DNA from: Palsa-504 sp963806335
GTDB lineage: Bacteria > Actinomycetota > Actinomycetes > Streptosporangiales > Streptosporangiaceae
Reading direction: 5' to 3'
DNA: 64,000 bases
Assembly: GCA_963806335.1 (NCBI GenBank)
Contig: CAWDXO010000011.1
Location: forward strand, 1 to 64,000
In this document: positions 1 to 8,024 of the stretch, piece after piece
Layout of the letters: every line of letters begins with the position of its first letter
Position numbering within the stretch: the first letter of the stretch is position 1
Made by a program: the position numbers and the translations under genes
Notes under the pieces: generated by a model
The model's input: the letters and a program-made list of their open reading frames with translations, nothing else
Database searches by the model: none
What the model was told of the DNA's origin: nothing

Positions 1-1
1 C

Positions 2-1006
2 GCGCGCGCGGCGACGCAGGCGTCGGTGACGGCCTACCGGGAGGCCATGGCCGCGTTCGCGCAGATGCCGACAATGGACGTCTGGTACGCCCACCTGGAT
101 GAGGACGACCTGAGGGGCGCGATCCGCAGCACGGTGGCCCAGACGAAGAAACAAGCCAAGGCGGTGGCGAAGGGGAAGAAGGGCGAGCAGCAGAAGCTGG
201 CCAAGATAGCGGCGAAGCGGGCGGAAAAGAATGCCGCCAAAGCGCACACGCGGGACAGCCTGCAGGCGCTGTCCAAGCTCGGCGAACTGGCCGGCGGGAC
301 CTACCGCATCGTCAGCCAGCCGCCGGTCATCGTCCCGGCCCGCGACCTGGCCGCCACCTACGGCCTGTCCCCGGAGGAGGTCATGCCGCTGATCCACGGC
401 CAGTTCCGCGCCTACCGGGCCACCTTGCAACCCGACCGGCGCCACCTGCTGGAGCGGTTCGAGATCGTGGATGCGGCCCGCAAGGTGGTGGGGGTTGGCA
501 GCGTCGGGACCCGGGCGTTCATCGTCCTGCTGCAGGGACGCGACGCCCAGGACCCGCTGTTCCTGCAGATCAAGGAGGCGACGGCCTCGGTGCTGGAGGG
601 CTACCTGCCCAAGAGCCGCTACCGGCAGCACGGGGCGCGGGTGGTGCACGGACAGCGGATGATGCAGGCCGCCAGCGACATCTACCTGGGCTGGACCAAG
701 GGGCTGGATGTGAACCGCCACTTCTACTGGCGCCAGCTCCGCGACATGAAAGGCTCGGCGCTGGTCGAGCTGATGACACCGCTCGGGCTCACCTTCTACG
801 CCCGGATCTGCGGGTGGACGCTGGCACGGGCGCACGCCCGGTCCGGCGACCCGGTCGCCATCGCCGGCTACCTCGGCGACAGCGACGCATTCGACAAGTC
901 GATCACCGACTTCTCACTGCGCTACGCCGACCAGAACGAGCGCGACTACCAGGACTTCGCCACGGCCGTCCGATCCGGGCGGCTGGAAGCCCTCGAAGGC
1001 GTCTGA
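2..1006 (+). CDS. DUF2252 family protein, 3' part (5' end outside window)
   Basis: The reading frame is open to the left edge, so the first codons seen here (a GTG at 26 is possible) are probably internal; DUF2252 proteins usually have more than 400 residues and about 334 are visible. Recognisable family landmarks are a GVGSVGTR segment followed by a strand-rich stretch with QIKEA, then HGQRMMQAASD and the conserved tail YADQNERDYQDF. An unusual Lys/Ala-rich stretch (about residues 35-70 of the visible part) looks like a charged helix insert. The family has a kinase-like fold but no established reaction. The gene stands alone; the next stretch downstream holds only a gene relic. Family assignment is secure, function unknown. 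Confidence 0.85.
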   Translation, partial: ARAATQASVTAYREAMAAFAQMPTMDVWYAHLDEDDLRGAIRSTVAQTKKQAKAVAKGKKGEQQKLAKIAAKRAEKNAAKAHTRDSLQALSKLGELAGGTYRIVSQPPVIVPARDLAATYGLSPEEVMPLIHGQFRAYRATLQPDRRHLLERFEIVDAARKVVGVGSVGTRAFIVLLQGRDAQDPLFLQIKEATASVLEGYLPKSRYRQHGARVVHGQRMMQAASDIYLGWTKGLDVNRHFYWRQLRDMKGSALVELMTPLGLTFYARICGWTLARAHARSGDPVAIAGYLGDSDAFDKSITDFSLRYADQNERDYQDFATAVRSGRLEALEGV

Positions 1007-1022
1007 CGATCCGGTGCGCATG

Positions 1023-1300
1023 CTAAGTTATGCCGTCCTCGGCGAAGCACGTGACGCCGCCGGGGAACCCGCCCAGCTTGTACAGCACGCCGTTGGCGTG
1101 CTCGGGGATGACCGCGTCGATGGCGACCACGTTGGGCCTGGTGCCCAGGGCGGGGCGGAGAACTCGGGCACGCGGACGACCCCCACCGTCTGTACCCTTG
1201 TGGCCGCCAGATGCTCGGCGGCTGGCTCGGTGATGTACACGAAGTCCTCGACGAAACTGCCGGCCTGCCAGCACCGGGATGCGGCCCGATGCCGCCGCAC
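1023..1300 (-). pseudogene. Arylsulfatase-like C-terminal relic (frameshifted)
   Basis: Minus-strand translation of the part nearest the stop codon gives an acidic/Gly pattern, with PNVVAIDAVIPEHANGVLYK followed by LGGFPGG and CFAEDG. This resembles the C-terminal beta-sandwich of bacterial arylsulfatases, where a 'GVLxxxGG..GG...Y..DG' pattern is typical. It then stops abruptly at GIT, where sulfatases normally run on for more than 100 residues. Upstream the similarity (VRVPEFSAP) continues in another frame, so at least one frameshift lies near 1150. No catalytic domain (CxPxR) is present. I read this as decayed debris rather than a working gene; no start can be assigned. Confidence 0.4.
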
Positions 1301-1603
1301 TCCCGGCCGGCCTAAGATAGCGCGTGCCGCCCGGGACGGCCCGGCATGACTGCCCGCCCATCAGAAACCACGGTGGCGATCCGGACGAGCGCCGCTTCAC
1401 CTGGGTGCCGTGTGATCCGGGCTCACCCGCCTGGATGCTAACGTGCCCAGCCGGTCATTGTCACCACGCCGTCACCCATCTCCGGGTCAGGTCCCTCAGA
1501 CACCCGCGCCCGGCGGGAACCGGAATGGTGTCCGGCAGATCGCGAAAACCCATCAGCCCGGATGCCACCCGCTCCCGCACCAGGGACGGGCAGCCTCATT
1601 CGC
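1301..1603. other. Intergenic stretch without recognisable gene
   Basis: Only overlapping low-quality frames with Arg/Pro/Ser-rich translations are found, typical of non-coding GC-rich DNA. The promoter of the following dehydrogenase lies at its right end. Confidence 0.5.
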
Positions 1604-1609
1604 TAAGGT
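1604..1609 (+). promoter_or_regulatory. -10 element TAAGGT for a leaderless dehydrogenase mRNA
   Basis: TAAGGT fits the actinobacterial TAnnnT -10 consensus and ends six bases before the ATG at 1616. No Shine-Dalgarno sequence fits between, so transcription probably starts at or next to the A of the start codon. Confidence 0.5.
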
Positions 1610-1615
1610 GAGCCC

Positions 1616-2674
1616 ATGCGCGCTATCACCGTCATCCCGGGGCAGCCAGGCTCCGTCGCGCTCACCGACATGCCCGAGCCGCCGCCGGAGGACGGGCCCG
1701 TCCTGGTCCAGACCCAGGCGATCGGCGTCTGCGGCACCGACCTGGAGATCATCAACGGCGACTACGGGTGGGCGCCCCCGGGCCAGGAACGGCTCATCAT
1801 CGGGCACGAGTCGCTGGGCCGGGTCGCCGAGGCCGCCCCGGGCACCGGATTCGCCCCCGGGGACCTGGTCGTCGGCATCGTCCGCCGCCCCGACCCCGTC
1901 CCCTGCCCGGCCTGCGCGGCCGGGGACTGGGACATGTGCACCAACGGCCAGTACACCGAGCGGGGCATCAAGGCCCGGCACGGATATGCTTCCGAGCGCT
2001 ACCGCATCCACCCCGAGTACCTGGTCGCGGTGGATCCCGCCCTCGGCACCCTCGGCGTCCTGCTCGAACCGGCCACCGTCGTGGCCAAGGCCTGGGACCA
2101 CATCGAGAAGATCGGCCGCAGGTCCACCTGGGCCCCCGCCCGGGTCCTGATCACCGGCGCCGGGCCTATCGGGCTGCTCGCCGCCCTGCTGTCGGTTCAG
2201 CGCGGCTACGACACCTACGTGCTCGACCTGGTCACCGAGGGCCGCAAGCCGGAGATGGTCCGCCGGCTCGGGGCCACCTACTTCCACCGCGGCGAGCTGA
2301 GCGAAGCGGCCGCCGAAGCCGACATCGTCATCGAGTGCACCGGCTTCGTGCAGATGCTGCTCGAGGCAGGCCCGCAGCACGTCCGGCAGCGGATCGCCTG
2401 CCTGACCGGCGTCTCCGCGGCCGGAGCGGACTCCAGCATCGACCCCGGGCTCCTCAACCGCAACATGGTCCTGCAGAACTCCGTCTTGTTCGGCTCCGTC
2501 AACGCCAACCGCAGCCACTACGAACTCGCCGCCAAGGCCCTCGCCCAGGCCGATCCGGACTGGCTCGCCGGCCTGATCACCCGCCAGGTGCCCATCGGCC
2601 GGTGGGCCGATGCCTACACCCGCCAGCCCGATGACATCAAGACCGTCCTGACCTTCCCGGACGGACCACCTTAG
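1616..2674 (+). CDS. Glucose 1-dehydrogenase, zinc MDR family
   Basis: A 352-residue medium-chain dehydrogenase that likely oxidises glucose (or a related aldose) to the lactone with NAD(P)+. The catalytic zinc site is visible as GVCGTD (Cys39) and GHES (His64, Glu65). A structural-zinc lobe has Cys97, Cys100 and Cys108. The nucleotide-binding loop GAGPIG is at about 181-186. The N-terminal and lobe sequences follow the archaeal/actinobacterial glucose dehydrogenase subfamily rather than alcohol dehydrogenases. The ATG at 1616 is chosen because a TAAGGT box sits just upstream and the protein begins exactly where the family does. It stands alone, so the pathway context is not shown. Confidence 0.85.
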   Translation: MRAITVIPGQPGSVALTDMPEPPPEDGPVLVQTQAIGVCGTDLEIINGDYGWAPPGQERLIIGHESLGRVAEAAPGTGFAPGDLVVGIVRRPDPVPCPACAAGDWDMCTNGQYTERGIKARHGYASERYRIHPEYLVAVDPALGTLGVLLEPATVVAKAWDHIEKIGRRSTWAPARVLITGAGPIGLLAALLSVQRGYDTYVLDLVTEGRKPEMVRRLGATYFHRGELSEAAAEADIVIECTGFVQMLLEAGPQHVRQRIACLTGVSAAGADSSIDPGLLNRNMVLQNSVLFGSVNANRSHYELAAKALAQADPDWLAGLITRQVPIGRWADAYTRQPDDIKTVLTFPDGPP

Positions 2675-3083
2675 CCGCAGCCACCCCGGTTCAGCGCCCG
2701 ACAGCCACGATGACCCCCGCCGATGCCCAGCCGTCGAAGACAAGCTGCACGGCATCGCGGCGAGAGGAAGGCGAAGGACCTTCTCGGTGGACAGCATCCG
2801 GTGACATCCAGAACAGCCAGTTCGGAATGTCCGCAACCAGCCGGACAGTCATCGTCCACGGCGTACCGATCAGGCGGGTACGCGCGCCCCTGAGCTACAT
2901 GAGCAGTCACGCTATGTGATCAGGTCGCCTGGATCGGCGCCGAGCTGTGTCCAACCGTCCACAGATAATTCAGCCGTTGGATGTTCAAATAGCGAGGGCG
3001 GTAACAGCACTACTATGCCCGGCTCTGCTGTGACGCCCCCGGCGTTCATAACCCGCCTGCCGACCCTGCGGGTGAGTGAGCGG
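2675..3083. other. Intergenic stretch without recognisable gene
   Basis: Short frames on both strands have Arg/Ser-rich, non-conserved translations. Base composition drops between about 2900 and 3020 (an AT-richer stretch around 2960-3010), which fits regulatory rather than coding DNA. Confidence 0.5.
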
Positions 3084-3089
3084 TAGCCT
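3084..3089 (+). promoter_or_regulatory. Possible -10 box TAGCCT for the HipA-like/DUF3037 pair
   Basis: TAGCCT matches TAnnnT. It would place the transcript start near 3096, about 100 bases before the likely GTG start at 3200. No good -35 match is obvious, so this is tentative. Confidence 0.25.
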
Positions 3090-3199
3090 GGCCCGCATGC
3101 TTGAACACGTCACGGATATGGCGAGTGATTCCAGACGTGGGCGGTTATCCTCACGGACTCCCACCGGGCCAGAGCGATCCGAACGGTGGTCTTCCTCGC

Positions 3200-3925
3200 G
3201 TGTCCACAATCCCGCTTGTGACGGTGACGCGGTACGTGACCCCCCTGCGCGAAGGCGGGTCGCTGCCTGCCCTCGTCGAGGCGGACAATCTCGGCACGTA
3301 CGTGATGAAGTTCCGCGGCGCCGGGCAGGGCCCGCTGGCGCTGGTCGCCGAGATCATCGCCGGCGAGCTGGCGCGCCGTCTTGGCCTGCGCACCCCCGAG
3401 CTCGTGCTCGCTGAGCTCGACCCGCGGATCCCGGGCAGCGAGCCTGACCCGGAGATCCAGGACCTGCTGCGGGCGAGCGAGGGGCTGAACCTGGGCGTGG
3501 ATTTCCTGCCCAGCTCGGTGGGTTTCGATCCGCTCGGCTGGACCGCTGAGCGCGACTTCGCCAGCCAGGTGCTCTGGTTCGACGCGCTCGTGCAGAACGT
3601 GGACCGTACCTGGCGCAACCCCAACCTCCTCGTCTGGCACCGCAATATCTGGCTCATCGATCACGGCGCGGCTTTGTACTTTCACCACAACTGGCCAACG
3701 GCCGATCCCAAGCGGCTCTTCGACGCCAGCGATCACGTGCTCCGTGACCGCGCCACCGCTCTGGCAGACGCACATACGGTGCTTGCCCCGCAGCTAACCG
3801 AACGCCTGCTTCAGGAGGTGACCGCGTTGGTCCCGCCCGAATGGTTCGGCGACCGCGGCGCCGAGGCGTACGTGGAGCATCTCCTTCAGCGCGCCCCGAT
3901 CGTGCCCGAGGTGATCCGCGGATGA
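3200..3925 (+). CDS. HipA-like kinase domain protein
   Basis: About 241 residues from the GTG at 3200; the frame is open further upstream, but the extra residues (Gly/Pro/Asn-rich) look non-coding. It shows the HipA-like core: VMKFRGAGQG (ATP-binding Lys loop), a helix with ELARRLGL, a VLWFDALVQNVDR motif (catalytic Asp-x-x-x-Asn-like segment) and IDHGAALYF (metal-binding Asp). It is shorter than HipA toxins and lacks their N-terminal domain. The stop overlaps the ATG of a DUF3037 gene (ATGA), so both are co-translated, an arrangement common for this family. HipA kinases phosphorylate a translation factor or tRNA synthetase; the target here is unknown. Confidence 0.8.
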   Translation: MSTIPLVTVTRYVTPLREGGSLPALVEADNLGTYVMKFRGAGQGPLALVAEIIAGELARRLGLRTPELVLAELDPRIPGSEPDPEIQDLLRASEGLNLGVDFLPSSVGFDPLGWTAERDFASQVLWFDALVQNVDRTWRNPNLLVWHRNIWLIDHGAALYFHHNWPTADPKRLFDASDHVLRDRATALADAHTVLAPQLTERLLQEVTALVPPEWFGDRGAEAYVEHLLQRAPIVPEVIRG

Positions 3926-4296
3926 CCGAGGTCTTCGAGTACGCGCTGGTCCGCGTGGTTCCCCGGGTGGAGCGGGGCGAGATCATCAATGCCGGCGTGA
4001 TCGTTTACTCGCATGCGTACCGCTACCTGTGCGCCCGGATCGAACTCGACGAGTCCCGGCTGCTCGCCGTCGATCCTGCGGCCGACGTGGAGGCGGTCCG
4101 GTCGGCCCTGTCGGCGTTCGAGAAAGCCTGTACCGAAGGCCCGCTGTCCGGCCGGCCGCTCGGCGAGCGGTTCCGCTGGCTCACCGCGCCAAGGTCCACG
4201 ATCGTCCAGCCCGGCCCCGTCCACGGCGGCCTGACCTCTGACCCCGAGGCTGAGCTGACGCACCTGTTCGACACCCTGGTCAGGGTCCCGTCCTGA
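3922..4296 (+). CDS. DUF3037 domain protein, partner of HipA-like kinase
   Basis: A 124-residue protein opening FEYALVRVVPRVERGEIINA, the signature start of DUF3037, followed by a C-terminal acidic LTHLFDTLV helix. The ATG at 3922 overlaps the upstream stop codon by four bases, which fixes the start. DUF3037 genes are repeatedly found directly after HipA-like kinase genes, so it probably acts in the same complex or as its antidote/regulator, but no biochemical role is established. Downstream a minisatellite begins after 45 bases. Confidence 0.82.
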   Translation: MTEVFEYALVRVVPRVERGEIINAGVIVYSHAYRYLCARIELDESRLLAVDPAADVEAVRSALSAFEKACTEGPLSGRPLGERFRWLTAPRSTIVQPGPVHGGLTSDPEAELTHLFDTLVRVPS

Positions 4297-4340
4297 CCGC
4301 GGCCATCGAACTGCCGTCCTGACCGCCGCAATCCCACCTC

Positions 4341-4450
4341 ACGCCACATGACCCTCGCTAACGCCACATGAGCCTCGCTAACGCCACATGAGCCTCGCTA
4401 ACGCCACATGAGCCTCGCTAACCCCACATGAGCCTCGCTAACCCCACATG
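4341..4450. repeat. 20-bp tandem repeat, 5.5 copies
   Basis: Unit ACGCCACATGAGCCTCGCTA, repeated head to tail. The first copy has ACC for AGC, the fifth and the partial sixth read ACCCC. There is no spacer, so it is not a CRISPR. The 20-bp period excludes a conserved reading frame. It lies directly downstream of the HipA-like/DUF3037 operon. Confidence 0.95.
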
Positions 4451-4479
4451 CCTTTCACTCTGAGCCCTGCCACGCCTCC

Positions 4480-4550
4480 TTTGACCGGCTCAATGTTCCA
4501 TCGAGCCGGTCCCAACCGGCCCGATGTTCCATCGAGCCGGTTGCAACTCG
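4480..4550. repeat. Dispersed palindromic repeat, two copies
   Basis: Two copies of ATGTTCCATCGAGCCGGT are separated by CCCAACCGGCCCG; each is flanked by CCGG(C/T) arms so that ACCGGCTC...GAGCCGGT can fold into a hairpin. A closely related pair with GATGGAGCATCGAGCCGGT occurs near 46.24 kb. The same CGATGGAGCATCG core is in a perfect hairpin near 51.27 kb. Confidence 0.7.
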
Positions 4551-4720
4551 CGGTCACGGGAGACTGCCGGTGATGGTAACGGACCACCCGGAGCATCGGC
4601 TGGCCCGCCACCGGCACAAGCGCGCTCGGTCGCCGGGGCCGCCCAGATGATGCTTGCCGCCGTGAAGCATCCTCTGGACGAAACCAGGCCGCCGGCGCCT
4701 CGGCAGGTATGACCGCAGCC

Positions 4721-4873
4721 GCCGCCCATATTCATCGGGCGCCGCCATATTCATCGGGCGCCGCCATATTCATCGGGCGCCGCCATATTCATCGGGCGCC
4801 GCCATATTCATCGGGCGCCGCCATATTCATCGGGCGCCGCCAAATTCATCGGGCGCCGCCATATTCATCGGGC
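4721..4873. repeat. 19-bp tandem repeat, eight copies
   Basis: Unit GCCGCCATATTCATCGGGC, copies contiguous; the first has one extra C and the seventh reads CAAATT. It is notable because ATATTCAT is AT-rich in an otherwise very GC-rich region. The 19-bp period rotates the frame each copy, so the apparent peptide repeat is not coding. It ends about 27 bases before the promoter of the methyltransferase. Confidence 0.95.
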
Positions 4874-4900
4874 GGCCGCCGCTTAGGTCCGCCGGCCGTC

Positions 4901-4906
4901 TAGTGT
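4901..4906 (+). promoter_or_regulatory. -10 element TAGTGT for leaderless methyltransferase mRNA
   Basis: TAGTGT fits TAnnnT and ends seven bases before the GTG at 4914, leaving no room for a ribosome binding site. Confidence 0.45.
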
Positions 4907-4913
4907 CGCTGCT

Positions 4914-5699
4914 GTGGCCGAGAACCTTGATCCTGTCGCGCATAACCGGGCCGCCTGGGACCGCGAGGTGGACCAGGGAAACGAATGGACCCAGCCGGTC
5001 GGGCCTGATGTCATCGCCAGGGCGCGGGCCGGGGACTGGTCGGTGGTGCTCATCGGGTATCAGCCTGTGCCCCGCGACTGGTTTCCTGACGACATGGCAG
5101 GTGCCGCGCTGCTCTGCCTCGCTTCCGGCGGCGGGCAGCAAGGGCCGGTACTCGCGGCCGCGGGCGCGGATGTGACCGTGTTCGACAACTCGCCCCGGCA
5201 GCTCGGACGGGACGAAGAGGTAGCGGCGCGGGAAGGCCTGGCCATCAGGACCGTACTTGGTGATATGCGGGATCTGAGTGCTTTCGCCGATGCCAGCTTC
5301 GACGTCATCCTCAACCCGGTGTCGAACGTGTTCTGCCCGGACGTGCTTCCGGTCTGGCGGGAGTGCGTCCGCGTCTTGCGCCCCGGCGGCACGCTGCTGG
5401 CGGGGTTCATGAACCCCGATCTGTTCATCTTCGACATCGAGGCGCTGGACGGCCGGGGTGAGCTGGTGGTCCGCCACCAGATTCCGTTTACCACCGCGGA
5501 CCTGCGCGACGCCGAACGCGAGCGCAGCCACGGCGACGGCCCGATCGAGTACAGCCACACGCTGACCGAGCAGATCGGCGGGCAGCTGGCGGCCGGTCTC
5601 ATCCTGACCCACCTGGTCGAGGCGCCTCACCACGCCGACGCCACCGCGCAGTACATGCCCGGGTACATCGCCACCCGTGCCGTCAAGGCGCTCCGCTGA
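4914..5699 (+). CDS. Class I SAM-dependent methyltransferase
   Basis: A 261-residue protein of the Methyltransf_11 type. The SAM-binding motif I appears as LCLASGGGQQGPVLAAAGA, followed by the acidic loop VTVFDNS, a GDMRDL motif, and the post-motif FDVILNPVSNVF and VLRPGGTLLAGF. The N-terminus (DPVAHNRAAWDREV) is a frequent opening for this family. The GTG start follows a -10-like box. The substrate is not predictable. The downstream gene is convergent. Confidence 0.85.
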   Translation: MAENLDPVAHNRAAWDREVDQGNEWTQPVGPDVIARARAGDWSVVLIGYQPVPRDWFPDDMAGAALLCLASGGGQQGPVLAAAGADVTVFDNSPRQLGRDEEVAAREGLAIRTVLGDMRDLSAFADASFDVILNPVSNVFCPDVLPVWRECVRVLRPGGTLLAGFMNPDLFIFDIEALDGRGELVVRHQIPFTTADLRDAERERSHGDGPIEYSHTLTEQIGGQLAAGLILTHLVEAPHHADATAQYMPGYIATRAVKALR

Positions 5700-5711
5700 G
5701 CGCGAGCCGGC

Positions 5712-5984
5712 TCAGGGATCCAGTGGCTGCCCGAACGGCCCCCATTGCTCGCGGAAATACTCGATGATCCTGCTGGCCTGCTCGTGACTGACCTCGACCA
5801 GCTCCGGCCCGGGACCGCCCCGCTCCCATTCGACGATCGAGGGCGTGAAGAACCAGCTGAAGTCCTTACGCAGTCCCTCATCGGAAGGGCCATCGTCATG
5901 CTCAAGCCGCCGGACGAGCCGGTAGGGGTTATCGATTGTCCGGTCACCGGCAACGACCGCGTAGTAGGTTATCGTGCCTGGCAC
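5712..5984 (-). CDS. Small conserved hypothetical protein
   Basis: A 90-residue acidic protein (opens PGTITYYAVVAGDRT, contains WFFTPSIVEWERGG and a C-terminal helix EQASRIIEYFREQWG). Codon use is typical for the genome, and a Shine-Dalgarno-like AAGGAAGGGG lies eight bases before the GTG start. Similar short proteins are, as far as I recall, common in actinomycetes, but no function is known to me. It converges on the methyltransferase gene. Confidence 0.7.
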   Translation of the reverse strand: MPGTITYYAVVAGDRTIDNPYRLVRRLEHDDGPSDEGLRKDFSWFFTPSIVEWERGGPGPELVEVSHEQASRIIEYFREQWGPFGQPLDP

Positions 5985-6062
5985 CTAAAACCCCTTCCTT
6001 CTTGCCTCAGGAATTCTTGCTCAAGTACATCTCATGCCCGTCTTTCGTGCAGGCGGGCCAAT

Positions 6063-6890
6063 TTACTCGCCGTAGAGTTCGGCGATGGCCGTCTCGTACT
6101 TGTCAAGCGCTCGCTCGACCGGGCCGCGCGTGGCCGAAGGCAGCCAGTGCACCACCCGCTGGAAGCCGGCCTCCGCGTAGGTCTCCAGCACCTTGGCGTC
6201 GGCGGGCACGCCCATCACCATCAGCCCGATCGGCCGGTCGGCCCGCGCGCGCAGTTCCCCGGCCCGGTCCAGGATGGCGTCACGGGCATGGTTGGGGAAC
6301 CACGCATCGCCGAACGACAGTACCCGGTCCAGCACACCCGGCCCGTTCCCGCCGACCAGTACCGGCGGATGCGGCCGCTGGGCCGGCTTCGGCCAGGACC
6401 AGATGCGCTCGAAGCGGACGTACTCGCCCGCGTAGCTCGCCTCGTCGCGGGTCCAGATCGCCTTCATCGCTTCCACCCGTTCGCGTAGGATTGCCATCCG
6501 CCGCCGTGGGTCGGTGCCGTGATCGGCCATCTCCTCCCGGTTCCAGCCCGCGCCGACGCCGAACTCGAACCGGCCGCCGGACAGGTAGTCCACGCTGGCC
6601 ACTTCCTTGGCTGTGATGATCGGGTCACGCTCGATGACTAGGCAGATCCCGGACCCGACCCGCAGCCGCGAGGTCGCGGTGGCGGCGGCCGTCAGCGCGA
6701 CGAACAGGTCGAAGGTATGCGCGTACTTGCGCGGCATCTCGCTGCCGCCCGGGTAGGGAGATTCCCGGCTGGCCGGGATGTGGGTGTGCTCGGGGAAAAA
6801 CAGTGACTCGTGCCCGCGCTCCTCGGCCAGCCGCGCCATTTCGCCAGGCGCGATGGCGTCGTGGGTAGGAAAGATCGCTACGCCTGTGTC
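6063..6890 (-). CDS. LLM-class F420-dependent oxidoreductase
   Basis: A luciferase-like monooxygenase fold protein, about 275 residues from the ATG at 6890; the frame extends 14 codons upstream, but the family begins with MDTGVAIFP. Family landmarks include FFPEHTHIP, RLRVGSGICLV, a KEVASVDYLSGGRFEFGVGAGWN segment (the TIGR03619-type signature) and PPVLVGGNGPG. Such enzymes use reduced F420 as hydride donor or acceptor; the substrate is unknown. It stands alone between two short intergenic stretches. Confidence 0.87.
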   Translation of the reverse strand, partial: DTGVAIFPTHDAIAPGEMARLAEERGHESLFFPEHTHIPASRESPYPGGSEMPRKYAHTFDLFVALTAAATATSRLRVGSGICLVIERDPIITAKEVASVDYLSGGRFEFGVGAGWNREEMADHGTDPRRRMAILRERVEAMKAIWTRDEASYAGEYVRFERIWSWPKPAQRPHPPVLVGGNGPGVLDRVLSFGDAWFPNHARDAILDRAGELRARADRPIGLMVMGVPADAKVLETYAEAGFQRVVHWLPSATRGPVERALDKYETAIAELYGE

Positions 6891-7019
6891 CATGCCGCCA
6901 AGCCTAGGCGCGGCCCCTGCCACCACCCGCACCGTCCGACCGGGTATCTCTCCGTAATTTCTTTTTGGCCGAACGAGCCCCGGTTCCCCGCCCCAGTCAC
7001 CTGCGTGTCCGACGCTGGC

Positions 7020-7679
7020 TCATCGAGAGAACATGGCCTCGACTTCCGGCAGGGACCGAACCACCGTGGTTCCCGCCGCAGGCACCTTCCCGTCCAGCTC
7101 GCCCCGGATGATCTGCGCTGCCCTTATACCCAGGGCTACCGCGCCCGCGCAATAGCCCGGCTGGTCGTCCACGAAGACGGCGGCGTCCGCCGCCACGCCG
7201 AGCTGATCCAGCGCGTACCGGAAGATCTCGGGCTCCGGCTTGGCCGCGCCGACCTCGCACGACAGAACCAGGGCGTCGGCCAGCGCGTCCACTCCGAGCT
7301 CGGTCAGCAGCCGCCGCGTGTACTCGGTGCAGTTGCTGACGATCGCGATCTTGACGCCGTGGGACCTGAGCGACTCGAGGAACGGGATGGCGTCGTCGTA
7401 GAGCCGCGCGGCCGTCAGCAGTAGTTCCCGGTCCCTATCCACCAGTGCGCGCACGAGGTCTGGCCGCGGCTCGATACCGAACTCCCGCAAGATCCGCCGG
7501 TAGCCCTCGGTCTTCGAGAGCCGCCCGGTGTTCAGCTCACCATCGATACTCAGGTACCCCTGTTGCCAGGCATCAGCCGGCACTCCGGCCAGGACCGGGA
7601 GCTCGGTCTCATGCCGCGCGAAATCGCAGGTCAAAATGGTGTTGTAGACGTCCACGAGGCATCCTTCGGGCTGGGCCAC
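7020..7679 (-). CDS. HAD-superfamily hydrolase
   Basis: About 219 residues from the GTG at 7679; the open frame runs 42 codons further upstream but in non-conserved sequence. All HAD motifs are visible: motif I DVYNTIL (Asp10 nucleophile, Tyr12), motif II IVSNCTE, motif III Lys in GAAKPEPEIF and motif IV FVDDQPGYC. The helical cap between motifs I and II suggests subclass IA, as in haloacid dehalogenases, phosphoglycolate phosphatases and epoxide hydrolase N-terminal domains. The substrate cannot be told. No convincing ribosome binding site precedes the chosen start, so it is uncertain. Confidence 0.82.
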   Translation of the reverse strand: MAQPEGCLVDVYNTILTCDFARHETELPVLAGVPADAWQQGYLSIDGELNTGRLSKTEGYRRILREFGIEPRPDLVRALVDRDRELLLTAARLYDDAIPFLESLRSHGVKIAIVSNCTEYTRRLLTELGVDALADALVLSCEVGAAKPEPEIFRYALDQLGVAADAAVFVDDQPGYCAGAVALGIRAAQIIRGELDGKVPAAGTTVVRSLPEVEAMFSR

Positions 7680-8024
7680 AAGATCAGCGTATGACCGGTA
7701 ACACGCTTGTAACGCCGAAACCAGATCATGGCAAGCATGTCTTACCCTTTCGCTGGTAACGGCGGCCCGGTGCCGTCTGCGGGCTACTTGCCGATCGAAG
7801 AGCACGGAATAGTCGGTGACCTGCGGACGGCGCGTCGGGGGAGGCGCTGGGAAACTTCCCGCAGGCGTTCACCCACCTAGCCCTGATCAGCGCGGCGGTG
7901 AATCTGGACCACGCGCTGAACCGCTAACGGGGCGGCCGCTCCGGAGCTTCGAATCGGGGCCTGGCCACGGCGCCGCGAGCCGTGATGAAGTAAGACCACG
8001 TTCTCGCGGAAAGGCGCTGGGGTC
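7680..8024. other. Intergenic stretch without recognisable gene
   Basis: No conserved frame is seen. The left half should hold the promoter of the HAD gene (minus strand) and the right half that of the P450 gene; neither is distinctive. Confidence 0.45.

Noticed and set aside
1553..2836. 427-codon minus-strand frame over the glucose dehydrogenase
   Set aside because: Antisense shadow of a dehydrogenase with intact zinc and Rossmann motifs.
4341..4873. CRISPR arrays
   Set aside because: Units are directly contiguous without unique spacers, and no cas genes are present.
4709..4903. Apparent HIHRAPPYSSG repeat peptide
   Set aside because: A 19-bp repeat read through three frames; no start signal and no gene context.
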